Assembly: GCF_001424705.1 (NCBI RefSeq)
Contig: NZ_LMRA01000001.1
Location: 151,608-215,607, forward strand
Length of the DNA stretch: 64,000 nucleotides
Direction: 5' to 3'
From: Methylobacterium sp. Leaf465
Lineage (GTDB): Bacteria > Pseudomonadota > Alphaproteobacteria > Rhizobiales > Beijerinckiaceae
Shown: positions 1 through 8,500 of the stretch, piece after piece
Layout: each line of letters begins with the position of its first letter
How positions within the stretch are numbered: position 1 is the first letter of the stretch
The notes under the pieces: model-generated
Told to the model about the DNA's origin: nothing
Database searches by the model: none
What the model saw: only the letters and a program-made list of their open reading frames with translations
Program-made: the position numbers and the translations under genes

Positions 1-641
1 TATACTTTATGAATAGTATTAGTATGAGAAACATCTTCTACAATATGACCCACTTCCGTTCTCAAAATTGAGTCTGGAAATAAATTGGTATGATAATCAG
101 GGTAGATAGCCAGCAGGTAAATCCGGCTTGGATTGCGTCGTATAAGTGGATATAAATCTAAGCCATCACGCGCGTGATCGACTAGAGATCGAACAAAGAC
201 TGCTTCTCTACCATTATCTGTCGTTTTATATCCATGTAGTATAAATCCATAACGTTCGAACAGTCTAATGAGCCCAGCATGCTCCTCAAAGACTGTAACG
301 TAAATTTCCTCGGCCTCAGAAGCTACTGCATGATCAAATATCTTCTTGATCACTCTCTCACCCAGCTTTGTGCCATGGGCGAGAATTTTCAGAGTTCCAA
401 CTTTAACGCGTTTGAGTGCTGGCAAAGCAGGCTCAATGTCTTCAATTACGTCTTCTTCAATTTTTAAATAAATAAATCCTCGTAGTTGTCCCGTCATATC
501 GTCGTCTACGACGTATACTGGTTCCGCAGCCTTACGCGCGAACCAATCCGAAAATTCGTTGTATTGCGCTTTCAAGCTATCAAAAAAAGGGTCTGCTAGG
601 TTTACATCTCCGAAGGTGGTCAGTCGCAAAGAACCTGGCAT
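1..641 (-). CDS. GNAT-family N-acetyltransferase with C-terminal extension (3' end beyond window)
   Basis: Read on the minus strand from ATG at 641 with AGGTAGAG just upstream; the frame is open to base 1, giving at least 213 residues. Residues about 75-135 look like a GNAT core: a strand, then GTKLGERVIKKIFDHA as the acetyl-CoA loop and helix, then YVTVFEEHAGLIRLFERYGF as the late strand and helix. After the GNAT part the protein continues (YPLIRRNP, LAIYPDYHTNLFPDSIL, DVSHTNTIHKV), so it has a second domain. From memory this layout matches a family of GNAT proteins with a PUA/ASCH-like C-terminal domain found in mobile regions; that is recollection, not a search. The base composition is much richer in AT than everything to the right, which suggests horizontal transfer. 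Substrate unknown. Confidence 0.75.
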   Translation of the reverse strand, partial: MPGSLRLTTFGDVNLADPFFDSLKAQYNEFSDWFARKAAEPVYVVDDDMTGQLRGFIYLKIEEDVIEDIEPALPALKRVKVGTLKILAHGTKLGERVIKKIFDHAVASEAEEIYVTVFEEHAGLIRLFERYGFILHGYKTTDNGREAVFVRSLVDHARDGLDLYPLIRRNPSRIYLLAIYPDYHTNLFPDSILRTEVGHIVEDVSHTNTIHKV

Positions 642-913
642 CTCTACCTCGGCATTCAGGGTAAACCTTCAAATCAACTTAGCGAAAATTTTTACATCTG
701 CAAGTGGCGTTGATCCAGATTTATCCACCTAAGCGATAGGAAGTGCTGAAAAATTTGGGTGGGTTCCCTCAACCTCATCCCCCGCCTTCGCCACAAAACC
801 CACCAAGTTCGCGCGCCAAACTGCGCGTCCCGTGCGCCCCCCTCGACTCGGGCGTACGGACTCCCCTAAAAAATCCGGCGGCGGCCGGGGCGGGGACCTG
901 AGGCCCGAACAGG

Positions 914-2281
914 ATGTCCATGTTCTTCCGCAAACGCCCAGATCCGGCGCAGACGCCGGTGCCCTCCGACGAGCCGGCCCTGCCCAACCGGCTCTCGCCG
1001 CGAAGCCCCAGCGAGGCGATCAAGCCCACGGCCGCGCCGCCGCCGCCCGACCGTCCGGTCCGTGAGCGCGGCGGCCTGCTGGCCCGCATCTCCGGCCTGC
1101 TCACCGCCTCCGTGGTGCTGGCCATCGCGGTGATGATCGGCGTGACCCTGTTCGAGCGCCAGACCAAGGAGCCGGGTCCGCTGCCCGCCGACAAGGTCGT
1201 GGTCATCCCGCCCCGCAGCGGCACCACCGAGATCGCCGAGGCGCTCAGCCGCGAGGGCGTCATCACCCACACCGCCCTGTTCGAATGGGCCGCCCGTTTC
1301 TCGGGCAAGGCCCTCAAGGCCGGCGAGTACACCTTCAAGGCCCATGCGAGCATCGGGGAGGCCATCGACACCCTGTCCTCCGGCCGCCAGGTGCAGCACG
1401 CCATCACCTTCCCGGAGGGGCTGACCTCCGAGCAGATCGTGATGCGCCTGAACGACAACGACGTGCTCACCGGCGACGTCAACGAGATCCCGCCCGAGGG
1501 CTCGCTCCTGCCCGACACCTACAAGTTCGAGCGCGGCGCCACCCGGCAGCAGATCGTCAACCTGATGCGCGCCAAGCAGCGCGAGGTGCTGAACCAGATC
1601 TGGCTGCGCCGCTCGGCCGAGATCCCGGTGAAGACGCCGGCCGAAATGGTGACCCTGGCCTCCATCGTGGAGAAGGAGACCGGCCGGGCCGACGAGCGGC
1701 CCCGCGTCGCCGGGGTGTTCGTCAATCGCCTGAACAAGCGCATGAAGCTGCAATCGGACCCCACCATCGTGTACGGGCTGGTGGGCGGGCGCGGCACCCT
1801 CGGGCGCGGCATCCAGCGCGCCGAGATCGAGCGCGCCACTCCCTACAACACCTACGTGATCGAGGGCCTGCCCCCGGGCCCCATCGCCAATCCGGGCCGC
1901 GCCGCCCTGGAGGCCGTGGCCAACCCCTCGCGCACCAAGGACCTGTTCTTCGTGGCCGACGGCACCGGCGGCCACGCCTTCGCCGAGACCCTGGAAGGCC
2001 ATTCCCGCAACGTCGCCCGCTGGCGCCAGGTCGAGCGCGCCCGCCAGACGCCGACGCCGGACGCGGTGGTCGACAAGGCCGACCCGCCGGGCGCCCCCAC
2101 CGTCCCCGGCACCGCCTCGGCCTACGCCCCCGACGGCACCAACATGGCCGCCAGCCCCGACGGCGCCGGCAACCGCGCGAAGGCCTTCGACGCCTCAGAG
2201 GGCACGCGCCTCGACCCCCTGCGCAACAAGACCTTCGACCTGAACTCGCCCAAGACCGTGCCGGTGCTCAAGCAGCCGTAG
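914..2281 (+). CDS. mltG: Endolytic murein transglycosylase MltG (YceG-like)
   Basis: 455 residues. MltG cuts nascent glycan strands in the periplasm and is thought to set or end strand length. A proline-rich cytoplasmic head (1-50) precedes one membrane helix (about 57-80), then a LysM-like part and the YceG catalytic domain. The catalytic glutamate lies in LASIVEKETG (E253), and the family segments QSDPTIVYGL and TPYNTY.IEGLPPGPI are present. The C-terminal 60 residues are a low-complexity tail. It is followed by yicC and gmk, the order usual in Hyphomicrobiales. The fabF gene that commonly precedes it is not visible; AT-rich DNA lies there instead. Confidence 0.95.
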   Translation: MSMFFRKRPDPAQTPVPSDEPALPNRLSPRSPSEAIKPTAAPPPPDRPVRERGGLLARISGLLTASVVLAIAVMIGVTLFERQTKEPGPLPADKVVVIPPRSGTTEIAEALSREGVITHTALFEWAARFSGKALKAGEYTFKAHASIGEAIDTLSSGRQVQHAITFPEGLTSEQIVMRLNDNDVLTGDVNEIPPEGSLLPDTYKFERGATRQQIVNLMRAKQREVLNQIWLRRSAEIPVKTPAEMVTLASIVEKETGRADERPRVAGVFVNRLNKRMKLQSDPTIVYGLVGGRGTLGRGIQRAEIERATPYNTYVIEGLPPGPIANPGRAALEAVANPSRTKDLFFVADGTGGHAFAETLEGHSRNVARWRQVERARQTPTPDAVVDKADPPGAPTVPGTASAYAPDGTNMAASPDGAGNRAKAFDASEGTRLDPLRNKTFDLNSPKTVPVLKQP

Positions 2282-2659
2282 CGTCCGCCCACGCAACCGG
2301 ATGATCCACCCCGTCATCCCGGAGCCGCGCAGCGGAGCCCGGGATCCAGACACACAGGTGGGGCAAGGCCTTGCGCCGTCGGCGGCTCTGGATTGCACGC
2401 CTCCGGCGCGCCCCTGCGGGTCCGGGCTCGCCTGCGGCGCCCCGGAATGACGGGGTGTCATACGAACTCCGTTTGATCCCTTCGGGATGGCGGAGTTCGG
2501 CTTCGCTCAAGCGCCGCGCGGGCTGAGCGATACGGACCCCGCTTGAATCAAGCGGAACCCGTATCATGCCCTGCAACCGACCCGCCTCCGCAACCGGCAG
2601 GGTCCCCCGACCACCCCCAGCCTCTCCCCACAGGGGCCGGGACGAACGCGAAGACAGCC
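2282..2659. repeat. Intergenic spacer packed with nested inverted repeats
   Basis: No gene is supported in these 378 bases. Three separate palindromic units follow each other. The first pairs ACCCCGTCATCCCGG (2309-2323) with CCGGAATGACGGGGT (2442-2456). The second pairs CGAACTCCG (2463-2471) with CGGAGTTCG (2491-2499) and has an inner ATCCC/GGGAT stem. The third pairs GATACGG (2529-2535) with CCGTATC (2559-2565) and has an inner CCGCTTGA/TCAAGCGG stem. This looks like a mosaic of dispersed palindromic repeats between mltG and yicC. Whether any unit ends mltG transcription cannot be told, since there is no clear T tract. Confidence 0.7.
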
Positions 2660-3538
2660 ATGATCCTCTCCAGCATGACGGGCTTCGCCCGCGCCGCCGG
2701 CTCCACCGGGCCGGTCCAATGGGCCTGGGAGGTCCGCAGCGTGAACGGGCGTGGGCTCGACGTGCGCCTGCGCGTTCCCAACGGCTACGACGCCGTGGGC
2801 GAGGTCGCCCGCACCGCCCTGCAGAAGAGCCTGGCGCGGGGCCAGTGCCAGCTCTCCCTGACCCTCACCCGGCCGGAGGCGGCGCCCCGCGTCCGGATCA
2901 ACGAGGCGCTGCTCGGCCAGCTCGCCGCCGCCATCGCGCGGGTGCCCCGGCCCGAGGGCGTGGCGCCCGCCACCCTCGACGGGCTGCTCGGCATCCGGGG
3001 CGTCGTCGAGGCCGACGAGGAGCCAGGGGCCGACGCGGAGGCCCTGGCCCGGGACCTCGCCGAGGGCGTGGTCCGCCTCGTCGCCGACCTCGTGGAGGCG
3101 CGCCGTGCCGAGGGGCGGGCGCTGCGCGGGGTCATCGAGGGCCAGCTCGCCGCGATGGCCCGGCTCACCGCCGCCGCCGAGGCCTGCCCGGCCCGCACGC
3201 CCGAGGCCGTGAAGGCGCGCCTCGCCGCCACCGTCGCGACGCTGCTGGAGGCGGGCCACCTCGATCCCGACCGCCTGCACCAGGAGGCCGTGCTGCTCGC
3301 CGCCAAGGCCGACGTTCGCGAAGAGCTCGACCGCCTCCAGGCCCACCTCGCAAGCGCGGCCGAGCTCCTGGCCGCCGGGGGCGCCATCGGGCGCAAGCTC
3401 GACTTCCTGGCCCAAGAGCTCGGGCGCGAGGCCAATACCCTGTGCGCCAAGGCGAATGACATCGCGCTGTCGCGGATCGGACTCGACTTGAAGGCCGTGG
3501 TGGAGCAATTCCGGGAGCAGGTTCAGAACGTCGAGTAG
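2660..3538 (+). CDS. yicC: YicC/YloC family endoribonuclease-like protein
   Basis: 292 residues from ATG at 2660, the start that puts the family opening M-x-SMTGFAR at the N-terminus; a longer frame begins at 2543 but runs through the palindromic spacer and is unlikely. YicC proteins are stress-associated endoribonucleases in E. coli. The N-terminal YicC domain (WEVRSVNGRGLDVRLR) and the C-terminal DUF1732 domain (KADVREELDRLQAHL, GRKLDFLAQELGREANTLCAKA) are both clear, and the length is normal. It lies 12 bases before gmk and is probably co-transcribed with it. Confidence 0.95.
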   Translation: MILSSMTGFARAAGSTGPVQWAWEVRSVNGRGLDVRLRVPNGYDAVGEVARTALQKSLARGQCQLSLTLTRPEAAPRVRINEALLGQLAAAIARVPRPEGVAPATLDGLLGIRGVVEADEEPGADAEALARDLAEGVVRLVADLVEARRAEGRALRGVIEGQLAAMARLTAAAEACPARTPEAVKARLAATVATLLEAGHLDPDRLHQEAVLLAAKADVREELDRLQAHLASAAELLAAGGAIGRKLDFLAQELGREANTLCAKANDIALSRIGLDLKAVVEQFREQVQNVE

Positions 3539-3550
3539 GTTTTTTCAGCG

Positions 3551-4213
3551 ATGCGGGACGCTTTGACGATGGAGGCCGGGGTGATCGCGCGGCGCGGGTT
3601 CATCCTCATCCTGTCCTCCCCCTCGGGCGCGGGCAAGACGACCCTGACCCGGGCCGTCGCCGCCGACCCGAAATGGGGCCTCGACCTCTCGATCTCGGTA
3701 ACGACCCGGCAGCGCCGCCCGTCCGAGATCGACGGCAAGCACTACACCTTCATCGACCGCGAGGCCTTCGACGCCCTGCGCAGCGCCGACAACCTGCTCG
3801 AATGGGCCGAGGTGCACGGCAATTTCTACGGCACCCCGCGTCGCCCGGTGGAGAAGGTGCTGGGCGCCGGCCGGGACATGATCTTCGACATCGACTACCA
3901 GGGCACCCGGCAGGTGCGCGCCAAGCTCGCCGACGACGTCGTCACGGTATTCATCCTGCCGCCCTCGCTGGCCGAGCTGCGCCACCGCCTGGAGCGTCGG
4001 GCCGAGGATTCGCCGGACACCATCGAGAAGCGCCTCGCCAACGCCCGGATGGAGATCCAGCGCTGGACCGAGTACGACTACGTCATCGTCAACGACGACC
4101 TCGACGACGCCTTCCGCTCCCTGGAGGGCATCCTCATCGCCGAGCGCCTGAAGCGCGCCCGCCGCACCGGCCTGACCAGCTTCGTGGAGGGCCTGCTCGC
4201 CGAGCCCGACTGA
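3551..4213 (+). CDS. gmk: Guanylate kinase
   Basis: 220 residues. It phosphorylates GMP to GDP with ATP. The P-loop SSPSGAGKTTL lies at about residues 22-32, followed by the GMP-binding segment SVTTRQRRPSEIDGKHY and the family motif FYGTPRRPVE; EYDYVIVNDDL closes the core. The length is typical. ATG at 3551 is used; an in-frame ATG at 3569 would trim six residues and is also possible. It sits immediately after yicC, a conserved pairing. Confidence 0.96.
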   Translation: MRDALTMEAGVIARRGFILILSSPSGAGKTTLTRAVAADPKWGLDLSISVTTRQRRPSEIDGKHYTFIDREAFDALRSADNLLEWAEVHGNFYGTPRRPVEKVLGAGRDMIFDIDYQGTRQVRAKLADDVVTVFILPPSLAELRHRLERRAEDSPDTIEKRLANARMEIQRWTEYDYVIVNDDLDDAFRSLEGILIAERLKRARRTGLTSFVEGLLAEPD

Positions 4214-4313
4214 CGGGCGGGTTGCCGCAGACAGGAACGTTCGTCGGGCGACGGGGGTTGGCCCGCGATTCCGACGGTCGGGGTCGAGAGGCGCGAACCC
4301 GAGAGCCGTCGCG

Positions 4314-5711
4314 ATGCGCGAGAGATCCTGTGACATCGCCGTGATCGGCGCCGGCACCGCCGGTCTCGCCGCTCTCCGCGCCGCCCGCGATCGCGGCGCC
4401 GATGCCGTCCTGATCGAGGCCGGGCCGGGCGGCACCACCTGCGCCCGCGTGGGCTGCATGCCCTCGAAGCTGCTGATCACCGCCGCCAATGCCGCCCATG
4501 CGGCCCGCCACGCCGACGTGTTCGGCATCGATGCCGTCTCCGTTCGGGTGGATGGCCCCCGCGTGATGGCGCGCGTCCGGCGCGAGCGCGACCGCTTCGT
4601 GGCCGGCGTCCGCGCGGGCGTCGACGAACTGCCCGCCGAAATCCGCATCGCCGGCCGCGCCCGCTTCACCGGCCCCGACACCCTGACGGTGGACGACCAC
4701 ACCGCCTTGCGCTTCCGCGCCGCGATCGTCGCCACCGGCTCCAGCCCGGCCGTCCCCGAGCCCCTGCGCGACCTCGGCGACCGGCTCCTCACCAGCGACA
4801 CGGTGTTCGAGATCCCCGACCTGCCCGAGTCCCTGGCGGTGCTCGGCGGCGGCGCCGTCGGCCTCGAGCTGGCGCAGGCCATGGCCCGCCTCGGCGTCGC
4901 CGTGACCCTGTTCGACCCCGGCACGCACCTCGCCTCCCTGCGCGACGACGGCCTCGCCGAGACGGCCCGCCGACTCTTCGGGGCCGAGATGACGCTATGC
5001 CTCGGCTGCAGGGTCACGGAGGGCGACCGCGCGCCCGAGGGCGTGCGCCTGACCTGGACCGACGCGGCCGGGGCGACCGGGACCGGCACCTTCGCGCGGG
5101 TCCTGGCGGCGGCCGGGCGGCCCCCCAACGTCCGGCATCTCGGGTTGGAGGCCGCCGGCCTCTCCCTCGACGAACACGGGATGCCGGCGTTCGACGCCCG
5201 CAGCCTGCTCTGCGCCGGCGGCCCGGTCTTCCTCGCGGGCGACGCCAACGCCGACCGGCCGGTGCTGCACGAGGCCGCCCGCCAGGGCCGGATCGCCGGC
5301 GCCAACGCGGCCCGTCTCGTCGCCTCCGGCCGCCACGCCGTCGAAGCGCCCCGGCGCTGGACCAACCTCGCCATGGTGTTCACCGAGCCGCAGGCGGCGA
5401 GCGTCGGCGCGCCCTACGATCCCGCGGACGCGACCCTCGTCCGCGGCAGCGTCGATTTCGGCGACCAGGGCCGGGCCCGGATCATGGCCGAGAATGCCGG
5501 GGCGCTGCACCTCCACGCCGACCGCAGCGGCACCCTCCGGGGGGCCGAGATGCTCGGACCGGCCTGCGAGCACCTCGCCCAGTTCCTCGCCCTTGCCATC
5601 GCGGACGGGCTGACCGCCGAGGCTCTTCTCGACCGGCCGTTCTATCACCCGACGGTGGAGGAGGGGCTGAAGACCGCCCTGGAGGCGATCGTCGCCGCCC
5701 TGGACCGCTGA
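4314..5711 (+). CDS. Dihydrolipoamide-dehydrogenase-like flavoprotein disulfide reductase
   Basis: 465 residues, a class I pyridine nucleotide-disulfide oxidoreductase. The FAD-binding GAGTAGLAAL starts at residue 12, the redox disulfide is C43-x4-C48 (CARVGC), a second dinucleotide fold GGGAVGLELAQ lies mid-protein, FLAGDAN contacts FAD, and the active-site His-Glu pair of the partner subunit is in YHPTVEEGL (H445). This equips it for NAD(P)H-dependent disulfide reduction. No 2-oxo-acid dehydrogenase subunits are nearby, so it may not serve a lipoyl complex; family relatives act on other disulfides. The substrate is left open. Confidence 0.85.
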   Translation: MRERSCDIAVIGAGTAGLAALRAARDRGADAVLIEAGPGGTTCARVGCMPSKLLITAANAAHAARHADVFGIDAVSVRVDGPRVMARVRRERDRFVAGVRAGVDELPAEIRIAGRARFTGPDTLTVDDHTALRFRAAIVATGSSPAVPEPLRDLGDRLLTSDTVFEIPDLPESLAVLGGGAVGLELAQAMARLGVAVTLFDPGTHLASLRDDGLAETARRLFGAEMTLCLGCRVTEGDRAPEGVRLTWTDAAGATGTGTFARVLAAAGRPPNVRHLGLEAAGLSLDEHGMPAFDARSLLCAGGPVFLAGDANADRPVLHEAARQGRIAGANAARLVASGRHAVEAPRRWTNLAMVFTEPQAASVGAPYDPADATLVRGSVDFGDQGRARIMAENAGALHLHADRSGTLRGAEMLGPACEHLAQFLALAIADGLTAEALLDRPFYHPTVEEGLKTALEAIVAALDR

Positions 5712-5732
5712 GCCGGATCCGGCGCGCGACCG

Positions 5733-6647
5733 TCAGACCGGCGTCAGCGCGGCCGCGGCGGCCACCCGGCCGCGATGGCTCGTCACTGTGTTGCCCACCG
5801 AGGCCACCACGATGCAGGCGATGGCCAGCCACTCGGTGGGGGTGAGGTGCTCGCCCAGGATCGCGAGGCCGGCCAGCGAGCCCACGGCCGGCTCAAGGCT
5901 GAGCAGGACGCCGAAGCTCTGCTTCGACAACCGCTTCAGGGCGACCATCTCCAGCGTGTAGGGCAGGGCGCTCGACAGGGCCGCCACCGCCAGGCCGATT
6001 CCGAGCATGGCCGGCTGCAGGAGCAGCGTCCCCGCCTTCGCGATGCCGAACGGCAGCACCACCAGGGCCGCCACCGACATGCCGATGGCCACCGCCCGTC
6101 CGCCGTGCAGATGACCGACGCGCTGGCCGAAGACGATGTAGAGCGCCCAGCACAGGGCGGCGCCGAGGGCGCAGGCGACGCCGACGGGATCGAGCCCGGT
6201 GGACAGGTCGCCGAGGGGCAGCAGCAGCGACAGGCCGAGGATCGCGCAGCCGATCCAGGCGAAATCGATCCCCCGGCGGGAGACCGCGAGGGCGAGCGCC
6301 AGGGGCCCGGAGAATTCGATCGCGATGGCGAGGCCGAGGGGGATCGTGCGCAGGGACAGGTAGAACAGCAGATTCATGGCGCCCAGCACGGCCCCGTAGC
6401 GCAGCAGGGCCCGCCGGTCGGCGCGGCCGGGACGCAGGCGCCAGGGCCGCCAGATCGCGACGAGCATCAGCGCCGAGAGGCCGACCCGCAGCGCGGTCGT
6501 GCCCTCCGCGCCCAGGATCGGGAACAGCTGCTTGGCGTAGGAGGTGCCGACGCTGAGGGAGACGATGCTGCCCAGGAGGGCCGCGACGGGCAGCAGCGTG
6601 GCGACCAAGCCGCCGGGGGCCGAAGATCCGTGCGAAGCGGGAGCCAT
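5733..6647 (-). CDS. EamA/RhtA-type inner-membrane exporter
   Basis: 304 residues with about ten hydrophobic segments in two EamA repeats (DMT superfamily). The segments FPILGAEGTTALRVGLSALML and LSLEPAVGSLAGLAILGE are typical of RhtA-like amino-acid exporters, the second lying in the C-terminal repeat. It probably exports small metabolites such as amino acids; the substrate cannot be read from sequence. It ends 10 bases past the start side of the membrane gene upstream on the same strand (6658-7764), so the two may be co-transcribed. Confidence 0.88.
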   Translation of the reverse strand: MAPASHGSSAPGGLVATLLPVAALLGSIVSLSVGTSYAKQLFPILGAEGTTALRVGLSALMLVAIWRPWRLRPGRADRRALLRYGAVLGAMNLLFYLSLRTIPLGLAIAIEFSGPLALALAVSRRGIDFAWIGCAILGLSLLLPLGDLSTGLDPVGVACALGAALCWALYIVFGQRVGHLHGGRAVAIGMSVAALVVLPFGIAKAGTLLLQPAMLGIGLAVAALSSALPYTLEMVALKRLSKQSFGVLLSLEPAVGSLAGLAILGEHLTPTEWLAIACIVVASVGNTVTSHRGRVAAAAALTPV

Positions 6648-6657
6648 GGCGCGGGCG

Positions 6658-7764
6658 TCAGGCCGCCGGGGGCAGGATCAGCGCGCGCCGGGCTTCCAGG
6701 GCCTGCCAGAGCAGCAGGGCCGGAAGGCCGAGGACGACGTCGGGCACGCGCTTGATCAGCGACAGGGCGAGGGCGGTGCCCGCATCGATGCCGAAGAGGC
6801 TGCCGAGCAGGACGAAGCCGCCCTCCTGGACGCCGAGGCCGCTCGGCACCGGGAAGGCCGCCGACTTGATGGCCTGGCTCAGGGCCTCGATCACCACGAC
6901 CTCGGTGAAGCTCACCGAATCGACGCCGATGCAGGTGAGCGCGATCCAGATCTCCAGGGCGCCCAGTCCCCAGGCGGCGAGGTGCAGAAGGACGGACGCC
7001 GCGAGCCGTCCGCGCCGACCCGGTGCCCAGACGGCATCGAGGGCGTCGTAGACGCTGCCGCCCGACGGCGACGGAGCGACGGGGTCACCCCGAAAGACGC
7101 GGCGCACGCCATCGACGGCCCTGCGCCCGATCGCGCGCGCCGCGGCGCTGCGCTGGACGGCCAGGAAAGCCCCCAGCAGCAGGGCGGTGACCGCCAGGGC
7201 GCGCAGGACCCAGGTGGCCAGCGCCTGCGCCGCCTCGCCGCCGACCTGAAGCAGGAGGCCCACCCCCGCCAGGGCGAAGACGGCCTGGGTCCCAGCCTGG
7301 AACAGCATGTCCACGAGGATCGAGGCGGCCGCCAGGGTTCCGGTGGTTCCCCAGAAGGTCAGCAGGCGGCCGCCCACCACGTCGCCGCCGACGGAGGCCA
7401 CCGGAAGCAGCACGTTGATGCCCTCGCGGACGAGGCGCAGCAGCACGAAGGCTCCGGTGCGGGCCTGACCCAGCCCCGCGAGCCCCTGGATGACGCAGCC
7501 CCAGCCGAGGCCGCACAGAAGGATCACCGACAGCCGCACCAGCACGATGGCCGCGAGGCCGCCGGCACCGACCCGGCCGAAGGCGTCGGTGACGGCGGCC
7601 AGATCGTTGGTGGCGATGAGCCAGACAGCGAGACCGAGGCCCAGGAGGGTTCCGACCAGGGGAAGCCGGCGCAGGACGAGGCGCCCGAGACGACCGGACC
7701 CGATCCGCTCGCCCGCTGGACGTTCGGCGACCCGGGTCGTCGCGAAGCGCGGCTCGTCAGGCAT
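6658..7764 (-). CDS. Lysylphosphatidylglycerol-synthase-TM/flippase-like membrane protein (HpnL-like)
   Basis: 368 residues with about seven to eight hydrophobic segments, matching the UPF0104/LPG synthetase transmembrane region family. The closing segment SLIKRVPDVVLGLPALLLWQALE and the motif PSGLGVQEGGFVLLG are characteristic; the latter resembles the P-x-G-x2-E loop of this family. The style recalls HpnL, a protein often tied to hopanoid loci, but no other hopanoid gene is in view, so the symbol is withheld. A role in lipid movement or membrane biogenesis is inferred. Confidence 0.75.
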   Translation of the reverse strand: MPDEPRFATTRVAERPAGERIGSGRLGRLVLRRLPLVGTLLGLGLAVWLIATNDLAAVTDAFGRVGAGGLAAIVLVRLSVILLCGLGWGCVIQGLAGLGQARTGAFVLLRLVREGINVLLPVASVGGDVVGGRLLTFWGTTGTLAAASILVDMLFQAGTQAVFALAGVGLLLQVGGEAAQALATWVLRALAVTALLLGAFLAVQRSAAARAIGRRAVDGVRRVFRGDPVAPSPSGGSVYDALDAVWAPGRRGRLAASVLLHLAAWGLGALEIWIALTCIGVDSVSFTEVVVIEALSQAIKSAAFPVPSGLGVQEGGFVLLGSLFGIDAGTALALSLIKRVPDVVLGLPALLLWQALEARRALILPPAA

Positions 7765-7864
7765 CGGACCCGTCCCGAATCGTCCGTTTCAAGGATTCCC
7801 CGCTCCCGCATCCGTCGCACCGGGACGACGATCCCGGCTTCCCGTTCCGGCGCGCGGCTCCGAC

Positions 7865-8242
7865 CTAGCGGTGCGGCAATTCCGCAGCGTCCGGCAGGTC
7901 TAGGCGGCCTTTGGGGCCGAAATCGGGGAACAGCGCCTCCACGGATTGGGCCGGCGTGGCCTGCGGGTCAAGCAGGTGAATGCGCTGCTTGGCGAGGCTG
8001 TCCGCCGTGATCACCGCGAGAGCACGCTTGGGACAGGGGCCAAGGCACCCGACCTCGACCACGCGCGGCTTGCGCGCCGTGAGGCGCCGCTTGAGTTCGC
8101 TCTTGAGCTGCCGCCGCACCGAGCCCTTCTTCAGGCCCTGGCGCTTGACGCACTTGCTGCAGACCAGCACGAGTTCCGTGAACCCGGCCCGCGCCATGCG
8201 GATCCGCGCCGGGCGGGCCGCCTCCCTGTCCGTGTCATCCAT
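7865..8242 (-). CDS. Thioredoxin-like [2Fe-2S] ferredoxin-type protein
   Basis: 125 residues. Four cysteines are placed as C28-x2-C31 and C66-x3-C70 (VCSKCVKR and GCLGPCPKRA), the usual pattern of small thioredoxin-fold [2Fe-2S] proteins related to NuoE and (2Fe-2S) ferredoxins. A basic stretch (KKGSVRRQLKSELKRRL) separates the pairs. It probably carries electrons or serves in metal-cofactor metabolism; no partner gene is evident beside it. Confidence 0.75.
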   Translation of the reverse strand: MDDTDREAARPARIRMARAGFTELVLVCSKCVKRQGLKKGSVRRQLKSELKRRLTARKPRVVEVGCLGPCPKRALAVITADSLAKQRIHLLDPQATPAQSVEALFPDFGPKGRLDLPDAAELPHR

Positions 8243-8500
8243 GCCGTCCCCGATGTCCCCTGCGGCCCCATGCGCCGAAAGCCCCCTGCGCCGACCCCCT
8301 CCACCCAGGCCCCACCACCAGGGCGACGCGCCTTAAAAAGGGCCGAAAAATGAAGGACTCGTCGGGTTCAACACGAGGACGGCGAGAGGGCTCCCCAGGC
8401 GTGACCATATGCAACGTCATCAGGCTCGGGCAAACTCGCCGCCCATGATGCTGCGTCCGCCATCAGCCCTGATCGCGCCGAGCCTCGGGAACCGGAAATC

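Noticed and set aside
721..729. TTATCCACC, close to a DnaA box
   Set aside because: A single site with a mismatch, no cluster and no replication gene next to it.
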